From assembly GCA_963744105.1 (NCBI GenBank), contig CAVUSJ010000002.1:248001-312000 (forward strand): a stretch of 64,000 nucleotides of DNA. The letters are read 5' to 3'. Under the pieces are notes generated by a model. It had not been told where the DNA came from. It did no database searches and saw only the letters and a program-made list of their open reading frames with translations. A program made the position numbers and the translations under genes. Positions 18,687 through 25,097 of this stretch are shown in pieces (position 1 is the stretch's first letter; each line of letters begins with the position of its first letter). This DNA comes from DASUPK01 sp963744105. GTDB lineage: Bacteria; Actinomycetota; Thermoleophilia; Solirubrobacterales; 70-9.

Positions 18687-19322
18687 TCAGTCTTCCTGGG
18701 GCGCCGGTTCCACCGGATCTGGCCACTTCAACGACTTCGGCACCTCCCGCATGCGGATCACCTTGGCCGGGACGCCGCCCACCACGGCATTCGCGGGGAC
18801 GTCGCGGGTGACCACCGAGTTCGTCCCGACGATCGAGTTGTCGCCGACGCGCACGCCGCGCAGGAAGCAGGCGCCGTAGCCGACCCAGACGTTCGAGCCG
18901 ACAACGCACTCACGCATGTAGATGCCCTGCTGGCGGATCGGGCGCTCGACCTCCACAACGCCGTGGTCGAAGTCGATGAACATCGCACGGTCGGCGATCA
19001 CGCACTGCTCGCCGATGCGCACCCGCCGGTACGAGGAGATCGTGCACTCCTGCCCGAACACGGTCTTGGCGCCGATCTCGACCACCCCCTCGTGGCTGCG
19101 GATCTTCGTCCCGTCGCCGATCCAGGAGAAGCGCCCGAAGCGGATTTCGGCGCCCTTCGCGATCTGCAGCTGCAGGTGCTTGCCGAAGAACACGGGACCA
19201 TCCGTCTTCCAGCGCCAGCCGGCAGGAGTGAGAAACCGGCGCCACAGATACCGCCAGAGCAGCCGGGCGTAGAGCAGGTTGAGCATGCCGTTGCGGCGAT
19301 AGAACCGTAGGGCGCGGAGCAC
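18687..19322 (-). CDS. Hexapeptide-repeat (LbH) acyltransferase
   Basis: 211 aa. Left-handed beta-helix repeats ([LIV]-G-x4) run through about residues 50-190: GAEIRFGRFSWIGDGTKI, VVEIGAKTVFGQECTI, CVVGSNVWVGYGACFLRGVRVGDNSIVGTNSVVTRDVPANAVVGGVPAKVIR. The ending is typical of maltose/galactoside/WbbJ-like O-acetyltransferases. It lies close to the glucan operon; mycobacterial Rv3034c, a predicted transferase of this type, lies beside Rv3030-Rv3032 and also in the opposite orientation (from memory). Glycan acylation is a plausible but unproven role. Confidence 0.88.
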   Translation of the reverse strand: MLRALRFYRRNGMLNLLYARLLWRYLWRRFLTPAGWRWKTDGPVFFGKHLQLQIAKGAEIRFGRFSWIGDGTKIRSHEGVVEIGAKTVFGQECTISSYRRVRIGEQCVIADRAMFIDFDHGVVEVERPIRQQGIYMRECVVGSNVWVGYGACFLRGVRVGDNSIVGTNSVVTRDVPANAVVGGVPAKVIRMREVPKSLKWPDPVEPAPQED

Positions 19323-19367
19323 GGGCGGCGATTCTAGGTTCCGCTCACCTGCCTAGACTCAGCCGCC

Positions 19368-20321
19368 GTGGCGCCGAAGACCGAGCAGAGCCTCGCCGAG
19401 AGGCTTGTGGCCGGGGACAAGCGAGCCCTCGCCCGAGCCATCACCCTGATCGAGAACGATGACCCGGCCGGCTGGGAGCTGGTCCGCGAGGTCTTCCCGC
19501 GCACCGGAAAGGCCCGGATCGTCGGCCTCACCGGCCCGCCCGGGGTCGGGAAGAGCACCCTGATCGGGGCCCTGACGGCCGAGATGCGGAAGGCGGACCG
19601 CCAGGTCGCCGTCCTCTCCATCGACCCCTCGAGCCCGTTCACCCGCGGCGCTCTCCTCGGCGACCGCATCCGCCTCTCCGACCACTTCCTGGACGCCGGG
19701 GTCTTCATCCGCTCGATGGCGAGCCGCGGCGCGCTCGGCGGCCTCTCCGAGGCCACCCTGCAGGCGGCGCTCCTCATGGACGCCTCGGGGAAGGACGACG
19801 TCTTCATCGAGACCGTCGGCGTCGGCCAGGCCGAGATCGACATCGTCGACCACGGCGACACGATCGTTCTCGTTCTGATGCCCGGCTCCGGCGACTCGAT
19901 CCAGGCCCTGAAGGCCGGTGTCATGGAGATCCCGGACATCATCGTCGTCAACAAGTCCGACCACCCGATGACCGACACGATGATCCGCGAGATCCGGGGG
20001 GTGCTCTCCCTCGGTCCGGCGACATCGTGGCGGGTGCCGATCGTGAAAACCGAGGCGGCCAAGGGGGAGGGCGTCGCCGAGCTGGCCGAGAAGATCTCCG
20101 AGCACCGGGCGCACATCGAGGCCGAGGGGACGCTTGAGGAGCGGCGGGCTCGCAATCTCCGCAACGAGGTGCTGGAACTGGCAGCATCCCGGATGCGGCG
20201 GCGCCTGGAGGAGACCGTCGCGGACGATTCATCGGTCCGCGAGCTCCTCGAGCGAGTCGTGAGACGGGAGATCGATCCGGCCAGCGCGGCCAAGGATCTA
20301 CTGGAGCGTGAGGATGGCTGA
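19368..20321 (+). CDS. meaB: MeaB/ArgK GTPase, chaperone of B12-dependent acyl-CoA mutase
   Basis: 317 aa from GTG 19368. G3E-family GTPase: P-loop GLTGPPGVGKSTLI, SIDPSSPFTRGALLGDR, DVFIETVGVGQ (switch) and VVNKSD (NKxD base recognition). MeaB loads and protects adenosylcobalamin in methylmalonyl- or isobutyryl-CoA mutase. The mutase large subunit is at 33.0 kb and the small subunit at 37.9 kb, so client and chaperone are unlinked by about 13 kb. The C-terminal arm (RRRLEETVADDSSVRELLERVV) is the usual dimerisation helix. Confidence 0.95.
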   Translation: MAPKTEQSLAERLVAGDKRALARAITLIENDDPAGWELVREVFPRTGKARIVGLTGPPGVGKSTLIGALTAEMRKADRQVAVLSIDPSSPFTRGALLGDRIRLSDHFLDAGVFIRSMASRGALGGLSEATLQAALLMDASGKDDVFIETVGVGQAEIDIVDHGDTIVLVLMPGSGDSIQALKAGVMEIPDIIVVNKSDHPMTDTMIREIRGVLSLGPATSWRVPIVKTEAAKGEGVAELAEKISEHRAHIEAEGTLEERRARNLRNEVLELAASRMRRRLEETVADDSSVRELLERVVRREIDPASAAKDLLEREDG

Positions 20322-20727
20322 GGGGAAGGAGAGGGGCTCAGGGTCGCTGCCGACCCTCGACGAGGCGCGGACCTGGGACGGCATGCAGATCGACGGCCTC
20401 GGGAACAAGACGCTCGGCCGGATCGCCGGCATCCACGTCGACGTGGAGGACGGCGAGCCCCGCTGGGCGCTGATCAGGCTCGGCCCGCTCGCGGGCTGCA
20501 CGGCGATCCCCTTCGAGCACGTCGCCGAGGGCGCCGGCCGGCTCTGGGCCGCCTACGACCGCGACTGGATCCGCGAGGCGCCGCGTTTCCGTCCGAACGA
20601 GTCCTTGACGGCGCTCCAGGAGCTCGAGCTCTGTGCGCACTGGGGCGTCCGCGAGCAGCAGGGCAGGGCGGCCGAGGTGGCCGGGCAGGGCGAGGACGAG
20701 ATCACCGCGGTCCCGGCGGACGAGTAG
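20314..20727 (+). CDS. PRC-barrel-like protein
   Basis: 137 aa from ATG 20314, overlapping the 3' end of meaB by 8 bp. Residues about 20-85 (WDGMQIDGLGNKTLGRIAGIHVDVEDGEPRWALIRLGPLAGCTAIPFEHV) have the PRC-barrel pattern (G-x3-G-x2-G-I, then W-A-L-I/V). The C-terminal half is helical. PRC-barrel proteins in actinobacteria are small sensors or adaptors; no function can be assigned. Another PRC-barrel protein is at 24.6 kb. Confidence 0.65.
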   Translation: MAEGKERGSGSLPTLDEARTWDGMQIDGLGNKTLGRIAGIHVDVEDGEPRWALIRLGPLAGCTAIPFEHVAEGAGRLWAAYDRDWIREAPRFRPNESLTALQELELCAHWGVREQQGRAAEVAGQGEDEITAVPADE

Positions 20728-20764
20728 CTGCGCGACCGTTCCGCGACGAGATATCTCTGCGTTT

Positions 20765-20828
20765 GGCGCCTTTCTTCGGCTATTCCGAACAAAGGCGCCC
20801 AAGACCGCCGCTTCTCGTCCAAAGCGGC
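20765..20828. repeat. Two adjacent hairpins in a convergent intergenic region
   Basis: First hairpin 20765-20799: GGCGCCTTT pairs with AAAGGCGCC and, after one mismatch, TTCGG pairs with CCGAA around loop CTATT. Second hairpin 20807-20828: GCCGCTT pairs with AAGCGGC around CTCGTCCA; this second sequence recurs four more times up to 24.6 kb. They lie between the ends of the PRC-barrel gene and the decayed glycine-rich gene. Confidence 0.75.
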
Positions 20829-20850
20829 TATTTCGCCGGTGTGACCGCCG

Positions 20851-21866
20851 CTAGACCGGCAGGAGGCTCGCCTTCTTCTTGCACTTCTTGAGGCGCTTGT
20901 GCGACCAGTGGTGCTTGTGCGCCCGCTTCTTGCAGCTCGCGAGGGCTGCGGCGCGCTCACCAGAGGGCTCACCAGAGGAGTTGTTGTACGTAAGCGTGAT
21001 TGACGGAGTGCCGCTGCTATCGAGCAAAAGCACCTGGTTGGCCACGCCCGCAGAAAAGGAGTGACGTGGGAAGGGAACGGGATATAAATGAACAATAGTT
21101 GCAAATATGTGCAGGGATAAGAATAATTTATCAGAAATATTTTAGAATTTTAAAGGAGCTCGAGCCGCCTCCGCCGCCGCCGCCCGGAAAGCCGTTCGCC
21201 GAACCGGCGCCGCCTCCGCCGCCGCCGTAGGTCCCGCCGCCGCCGCCGCCGCCGGCACCCTCGTTGCTGCTCATGAAAGTCGCGTTGCCCCCCGCGCCGC
21301 CGGTCCCGAGCGTGCCCATCGAGCCATTGCCGCCAACCCCGCCGCCAGTGGTTGTTTGTCCTGCACCGCCACCAGCGCCCCCTCCGCTGCCGTTGCTCCC
21401 GGAGTTCCCGGCGGCGCCGCCCGCGCCACCGGTGCTGAGGCCGCCGCCTCCGCCGCCGCCAGCGGCGGTGATGAGGCGGGAGTTGAGTGACGTGCCCACA
21501 CCCGCCGCGTACGAGAGGGTCCGAATATCGGAGCTGCCGCCGCCTCCGCCGCCGCCTCCGTCGGTGGCGGCGCTACCCGGTCCACCGCCGACTCCGCCGC
21601 CAGTGAATCCTGGACCACCGCCGTTCCATCCACCGATGCTTGCGGCGCCAAAGCCCGCATTGCCGCCCACGCCACCAACCTCGACGTAGAGCGTTTGGCC
21701 GGGAGTGACGCCGAGGTCTCCACTCGCCATGGCAGCCGCGCCTCCATTGTTGCTGGCCAGGTCGCCCTTTCCCCCGTGACCGCCAATCGCAATCAGCATG
21801 GATGCTCGTCACTCCGGCGGGAACCGTGAACACCTGCTCGGTGTGGGTGAAGCTGAAGGTCCGCGG
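20851..21866 (-). pseudogene. Decayed glycine-rich secreted protein gene
   Basis: Pieces of one glycine-rich protein lie in three minus-strand frames. The 5' piece near 21860-21798 encodes TFSFTHTEQVFTVPAGVTSIH, a typical opening of these proteins, but has no signal peptide or start. The frame then shifts near 21797 into the Gly-rich body, IAIGGHGGKGD... to GGGGGGSSSF (to 21131). The 3' piece (20851-about 21070) encodes FSAGVANQVLLLDSSGTPSITLTYN and ends in a basic tail with CKKRAHKHH and KKCKKKASLL. Body and 3' piece are separated by an AT-rich stretch of about 85 bp containing a stop. Parts could be expressed, but the intact gene is lost. Confidence 0.7.
21072..21158. other. AT-rich segment interrupting the glycine-rich gene
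   Basis: About 85 bp rich in A and T (for example GATATAAATGAACAATAG and AATAATTTATCAG) within DNA that is otherwise around 70% GC. It separates the codons for GGSSSF from those for FSAGVANQ and introduces a stop and a frame change. No terminal repeats or target duplication were seen. It may be an insertion remnant, or an assembly artefact. Confidence 0.6.
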
Positions 21867-21995
21867 CCACGGCGGGGCAGGGTACCTGTGGAAGGAATGT
21901 GCGGTTGTGCATATAGTCCCGCTGCAGGGCTATGGGGGCGGTCGCGAAGGCACTGTGGTCGCGGTCCCACCCAATTCGAAAGAGGAGAGGGATCA

Positions 21996-22559
21996 ATGGG
22001 TAAGAAGCTACGCGCAAAGCTCACCACGACCCGCGGGCTGGTCGTGATCGTGGGACTGATCGTCGCCCTCGCTTGGGCTATGCCCGCGGTGGGTGCCAGC
22101 CCCCTGAAGCTGGCGAAGAAGGCACTGAGCAAGGCGACGACTGCGCTGGACACCGCGAACCAGGCGAACAGTGCGGCCAAGGGCGCTCAGTCAACCGCCG
22201 ACCAGGCGCTGAGCAAGGCCAACGGGATCGTGCCCGGCCCGCGCGCGTACGCGCGGATGGACAATCCATGCTCAGTATCGAGTGCGTGCACAATCGACCA
22301 TGCAAAGGGGATATCGGGGATCCGACAGTCCTCAACGGGCGGCATCTACTGCATCACCGCTCCCGGCCTCAGTCCCAACACCGACGCATGGTTGGCCTCG
22401 GTTGACGACGGCGACACCGGCGGCGGCGGCTCAAACGCCCAAGCTCAGCCAAACACTAACGGCATCGGCTGTAATGCCGGCGAGTTCGAGGTGCGAACAA
22501 CAAAGATCTCGGACGGAACCAACCGAACGGACGTAGCGTTCTTCGTCGTGATTCCTTAG
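21996..22559 (+). CDS. Exported coiled-coil protein
   Basis: 187 aa from ATG 21996, preceded by AGAGGAGAGGG. A signal peptide or signal anchor (TRGLVVIVGLIVALAWAMPAVGAS) is followed by a heptad-like Ala/Lys-rich coiled coil (about 36-75, LSKATTALDTANQANSAAKGAQ). A globular domain with four Cys (CSVSSAC, YC, GC) ends in FFVVIP. The architecture is common in soil actinobacteria but no family name is recognised. The upstream region has a possible promoter (TTGTGC/TATAGT-like elements near 21905-21915), and a strong terminator follows. Confidence 0.75.
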   Translation: MGKKLRAKLTTTRGLVVIVGLIVALAWAMPAVGASPLKLAKKALSKATTALDTANQANSAAKGAQSTADQALSKANGIVPGPRAYARMDNPCSVSSACTIDHAKGISGIRQSSTGGIYCITAPGLSPNTDAWLASVDDGDTGGGGSNAQAQPNTNGIGCNAGEFEVRTTKISDGTNRTDVAFFVVIP

Positions 22560-22582
22560 CAGCTCAGAGTCTGTTGCGACGC

Positions 22583-22615
22583 ACGTACGGCCCGCTCAGG
22601 CGGGCCGTACGTCTT
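22583..22615 (+). terminator. Strong hairpin terminator
   Basis: A perfect 13-bp stem (ACGTACGGCCCGC, loop TCAG, GCGGGCCGTACGT) 24 bp after the stop codon of the exported coiled-coil protein, followed by CTT. The T tract is short. Confidence 0.8.
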
Positions 22616-22665
22616 CAAAGTGAGGCACTGCTCTTTAGCGCGAAAAGCGGGAGCGCCCGCTCAAA

Positions 22666-22691
22666 CCGCTGCTTTCCATGCAAAGCAGCGG
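22666..22691. repeat. Hairpin with TTTCCATGCAAA core
   Basis: CCGCTGCTTT pairs perfectly with AAAGCAGCGG around loop CCATGC. The core GCTTTCCATGCAA(A)G recurs at 24067, 24522 and 25051, always between genes. Confidence 0.75.
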
Positions 22692-22737
22692 TGCAGAACG
22701 CCACTCAGAGCCTGCTGATGATGAGCGGGGAGCTATA

Positions 22738-22759
22738 GCCGCTTCTCGTTCGAAGCGGC
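22738..22759. repeat. Copy of the CTTCTCGT hairpin family
   Basis: GCCGCTTC pairs with GAAGCGGC around TCGTTC. Compared with the copy at 20807 the loop-closing bases changed as a pair (A to G opposite C), lengthening the stem, which suggests selection on structure. It lies just after the stop of the minus-strand gene at 22767. Confidence 0.75.
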
Positions 22760-22766
22760 TACTGGC

Positions 22767-23063
22767 TCAGCGCCGCTTGCGCAGCGCAACCTCGTAGAAG
22801 CTGACACCCGACCGCTGTCCATCGGGATTCGGGGGAGTCATTGCGTTCAGGGCTTCATCTCCGCGCCGCAGCTCATCCTCGGTCTCGTAGATCGTGATGC
22901 CGATGCCCTTCTTGTTCTCACGGTCGACAAGCATCCACATCTCCTTCGCCCCTTCGAGGCCAGCTGGTGGCGACTCCCAGTTCTCCTCGACTCTTGCTTT
23001 GACTGCTTCGACCGCTTGATCAACGTCACCGGCACCTTCAAAGCTGGCGATGCGCGCGTACAT
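22767..23063 (-). CDS. Small dimeric alpha/beta-barrel (ABM-like) protein
   Basis: 98 aa from ATG 23063, preceded by AGGAGGAGCT. The pattern MYARIASFEGAGDVDQAVEAVKARVEEN...GAKEMWMLVDRENKKGIGITIYETEDELRRGDEALN resembles antibiotic-biosynthesis-monooxygenase-like dimeric ferredoxin folds. No catalytic residues can be named. It is the first of a set of short minus-strand genes, each with a small hairpin near its 3' end. Confidence 0.7.
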   Translation of the reverse strand: MYARIASFEGAGDVDQAVEAVKARVEENWESPPAGLEGAKEMWMLVDRENKKGIGITIYETEDELRRGDEALNAMTPPNPDGQRSGVSFYEVALRKRR

Positions 23064-23116
23064 AGCTCCTCCTGTCTTTAGGTCCCCACTCTTCCGACCC
23101 TAGTGAATGAGGCAGC

Positions 23117-23138
23117 GCTGCTTCTCGTCCAAAGCGGC
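23117..23138. repeat. Copy of the CTTCTCGT hairpin family
   Basis: GCTGCTT, CTCGTCCA, AAGCGGC: one stem mismatch (G-T) relative to the other copies. It lies 8 bp after the stop codon of the minus-strand zinc-ribbon gene. Confidence 0.7.
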
Positions 23139-23145
23139 ACTTCTC

Positions 23146-23484
23146 TCAATCCGCGCAGGCTGGGCCACCATCAGCATTGAAGTCCTCGGGGAGGATGCTG
23201 TCGGTCGCGAACCGATCGGCTTCCTCGCTCATGTTGGCCCGGATGACGGCGCGAAGGTCCTCCCTCAGCTCCTGGTCGCCCCGTTCTATCTCGTCCATGT
23301 AGCGGTCGACCTCGTCCTGGGAGTAGCTGCCCCGGCCCCACCATTCGCATTCGGGGCAGCGGAGCTCCACGTCCCAGCAGCCCTCGCCCTGCTCGTGCCA
23401 GTTGACGGGCTGTGCCAGAATCGAGCCGCAGTTCGGGCAGCAATGCATGCCCTTCGCCGCCTGCTTCTTCCTCTGGAAAGCCAT
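23146..23484 (-). CDS. Zinc-ribbon protein of unknown function
   Basis: 112 aa from ATG 23484 (MAFQRKKQAAKGMHCCPNCGS), preferred over an upstream ATG at 23526 because AAGGATCGC precedes it. Two Cys pairs, CPNCG near residue 16 and CPECEWWG near residue 45, form a zinc ribbon. The acidic helical C-terminus (DEVDRYMDEIERGDQELREDLRAVIRANM) is conserved in similar actinobacterial proteins as I remember them. Function unknown. Confidence 0.75.
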   Translation of the reverse strand: MAFQRKKQAAKGMHCCPNCGSILAQPVNWHEQGEGCWDVELRCPECEWWGRGSYSQDEVDRYMDEIERGDQELREDLRAVIRANMSEEADRFATDSILPEDFNADGGPACAD

Positions 23485-23563
23485 GCGATCCTTCGCCTCT
23501 TCAGGCGTTCCTTCGCCTATACCCATAGACAGCGCGCTAGTGCGTCGAATGGGTACGGGTGGC

Positions 23564-23598
23564 GGAGGGTCGAACCATACGCAACCCGGCCCGGGTTG
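23564..23598. other. Intergenic palindrome with tRNA T-arm-like sequence
   Basis: On the minus strand, 23576-23564 reads GGTTCGACCCTCC followed by GCCACCC, similar to the T-arm and 3' end of a tRNA, but no tRNA body is present. Next to it CAACCCGG-C-CCGGGTTG (23582-23598) is a perfect palindrome. It could be a degraded attachment site or chance. Confidence 0.3.
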
Positions 23599-23633
23599 GC
23601 TCTGAGCGAGAAAGAGTGGGTTGACGCGCGGAC

Positions 23634-24035
23634 TTACTCCCGGAGCCCGGCGACTTCGAGGGCGTCGCGCTGGTCAAGGAACCCGCGCAGGCTGACAGCC
23701 CTGCCTTCTCTCAGCTCGACGATCCACGCCCAATGGTCATCGACTTCGATCCCGCTCACCCGCCCGCGACCTCGCACATCACCGAGGACCAGAACGCGGT
23801 CGCCCAGGTCGCGGAGGTCTGTGGCCTCAAACCGGAACGATTCCCAACTCTCGGCCACGTCGCGGAAGAACTCACGGATGCCGCTCGCGCCCGCGTAGTA
23901 GGCCGCTCCTCCGCCCACCTGCACGAGGTGCATCTCGAAGCCCGGATCGCTGGCGGCAATCATCGTCTCAGGATCTCCGGGGATGGTCATCAGCGCGAAG
24001 GCACCACGGACAAGCTCCACGTTCTCCTGCGACAT
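23634..24035 (-). CDS. NTF2/SnoaL-like protein
   Basis: 133 aa. It opens MSQENVELVRGAFALM and keeps the pattern of the SnoaL-like cone fold: GASGIREFFRDVAESWESFRFEATDLRDLGDRVLVLGDVRGRGRVSG, then a WAWIVELREGRAVSLRGFLDQRDALEVAGL ending. Such proteins are small ligand-binding or isomerase-like domains; the substrate cannot be told. Five other NTF2-like genes are present in the window. Confidence 0.82.
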   Translation of the reverse strand: MSQENVELVRGAFALMTIPGDPETMIAASDPGFEMHLVQVGGGAAYYAGASGIREFFRDVAESWESFRFEATDLRDLGDRVLVLGDVRGRGRVSGIEVDDHWAWIVELREGRAVSLRGFLDQRDALEVAGLRE

Positions 24036-24062
24036 CGCCTACGCAGTATCTCCCGACGGAGT

Positions 24063-24102
24063 GCCGCTTTCCATGCAAGCGCCGCTTCTCGTCCAAAGCG
24101 GC
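24063..24102. repeat. Tandem pair of the two hairpin types
   Basis: GCCGCTTTCCATGCAAGC (24063-24080) is followed directly by the 22-base CTTCTCGT hairpin (24081-24102). The final C of the second hairpin is part of the stop codon of the minus-strand gene at 24102. Confidence 0.75.
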
Positions 24103-24491
24103 TACTCCGACGGACCGGCAGCTGCGAGGGCATCTCGTTCGCTCAAGAAGGCACCGAACCAGGTGCATTTCCGATGCTGCCAACGTGCGGCCACCCAGAA
24201 CGTCTGCTCAAAAGGCACGACGCTCGCGGTTCCCTGGCCGCTAGTGCGCACGGCAGTGAGGATCAGGCCATCGCCAAGATCGCGCACCTCGACGACGTCG
24301 GCGGTCAGGTCGGGGATGCCTCCGACCACGTTCTTCCACCAGCGAAGCATCCCAGGATGGCCCTCGTAGCCACCTTTGGCCAGCTGGGGCTGGAACCTCA
24401 CGTCCTTAGCCATCAGCGCCAGGAACCGATCCAGATCCCTTCCGTTGACGGCGTCAACCGCGCGCTGTGCCAGCTCCATGTTCTCGGACAT
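24102..24491 (-). CDS. NTF2/SnoaL-like protein
   Basis: 129 aa from ATG 24491 (MSENMELAQRAVDAVNGRDLDRFLALMAKDVRFQPQ); an ATG at 24530 is in frame but lies inside the hairpin repeat at 24521-24538. It has the SnoaL pattern GHPGMLRWWKNVVGGIPDLTADVVEVRDLGDGLIL. The substrate is unknown. The stop codon is formed by the CTA at the edge of a hairpin repeat. Confidence 0.82.
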   Translation of the reverse strand: MSENMELAQRAVDAVNGRDLDRFLALMAKDVRFQPQLAKGGYEGHPGMLRWWKNVVGGIPDLTADVVEVRDLGDGLILTAVRTSGQGTASVVPFEQTFWVAARWQHRKCTWFGAFLSERDALAAAGPSE

Positions 24492-24520
24492 CGCCGAGGC
24501 AGTATCGCGCTCTGAACCAG

Positions 24521-24564
24521 CGCTTTCCATGCAAAGCGGATAGCCGCTTCTCGTCCAGAGCGGC
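24521..24564. repeat. Tandem pair of the two hairpin types
   Basis: CGCTTTCCATGCAAAGCG (24521-24538) and, 4 bases later, the GCCGCTTCTCGTCCAGAGCGGC-type hairpin in 24543-24564. They lie between the start of the NTF2-like gene and the end of the PRC-barrel gene. Confidence 0.75.
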
Positions 24565-24611
24565 TGCTTCTGACTACTCCGACAGCCCGGCGGCTTCGCG
24601 CCGCGGTTGTC

Positions 24612-24983
24612 CTAATCCTCCTCCGTCCAGTCCCGCCGACCCGAATCCTTGCCGCTTACGCGGTCCAGGATGTGCGTCCATCGGCTTGGCTTGACGCCCG
24701 GCTCACGCAAGCGTAGGGCGGGGGCCCCGCCGTTCGGCTCAGGGAGCGTCGCAGCCGCCGCGGCATCGATGCGGAGGTCAACCCCGTGCTCATGCAGCAA
24801 GTTGACCTGGTCGGCGGCAACGAAGCGCCGGCCTTTCTCGGCCCTCATCACGATTCCGTGGAAGATGTCCTCCTCGGGAGCGGCGATGACGTGGTCCACC
24901 GTTCCCACCTGCTCGCCATCCGAGCTGTAGACAGGCACACCCCGATCCAGCACCTCGTAAGCGATCGGCAGGCCTTCATCCAT
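24612..24983 (-). CDS. PRC-barrel domain protein
   Basis: 123 aa. Residues about 8-70 have a PRC-barrel pattern (LDRGVPVYSSDGEQVGTVDHVIAAPEEDIFHGIVMRAEKGRRFVAADQVNLLHEHGVDLRI); the C-terminal part is polar. It is probably soluble and may sense or bind a small ligand or partner protein; no function can be assigned. It is another short minus-strand gene in the hairpin-repeat block. Confidence 0.75.
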   Translation of the reverse strand: MDEGLPIAYEVLDRGVPVYSSDGEQVGTVDHVIAAPEEDIFHGIVMRAEKGRRFVAADQVNLLHEHGVDLRIDAAAAATLPEPNGGAPALRLREPGVKPSRWTHILDRVSGKDSGRRDWTEED

Positions 24984-25050
24984 CTAGCGAACAGTACCTT
25001 CGCCCAAGCCGCGCGGTGCATGTAGTGAAACCTGCCAACGCCAAACCGAC

Positions 25051-25065
25051 GCTTTCCATGCAAAG
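25051..25065. repeat. Last copy of the TTTCCATGCAAA core
   Basis: GCTTTCCATGCAAAG, with weaker flanking complementarity than other copies, between the PRC-barrel gene and the acyl-CoA dehydrogenase. It marks the right edge of the repeat block. Confidence 0.65.
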
Positions 25066-25097
25066 GAGCGCCCGGGGCTCCGCGGCATTGCGGTCGG

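Noticed and set aside
23527..23633. Complete tRNA gene on the minus strand
   Set aside because: No 5' acceptor, D-arm or anticodon arm pairs with the T-arm-like fragment.
20765..25065. CRISPR array or integron cassettes formed by the repeated hairpins
   Set aside because: Repeats are not regularly spaced and spacers contain genes, so not CRISPR. Integron attC core sequences (RYYYAAC/GTTRRRY) and an integrase are absent, so not a classical integron.
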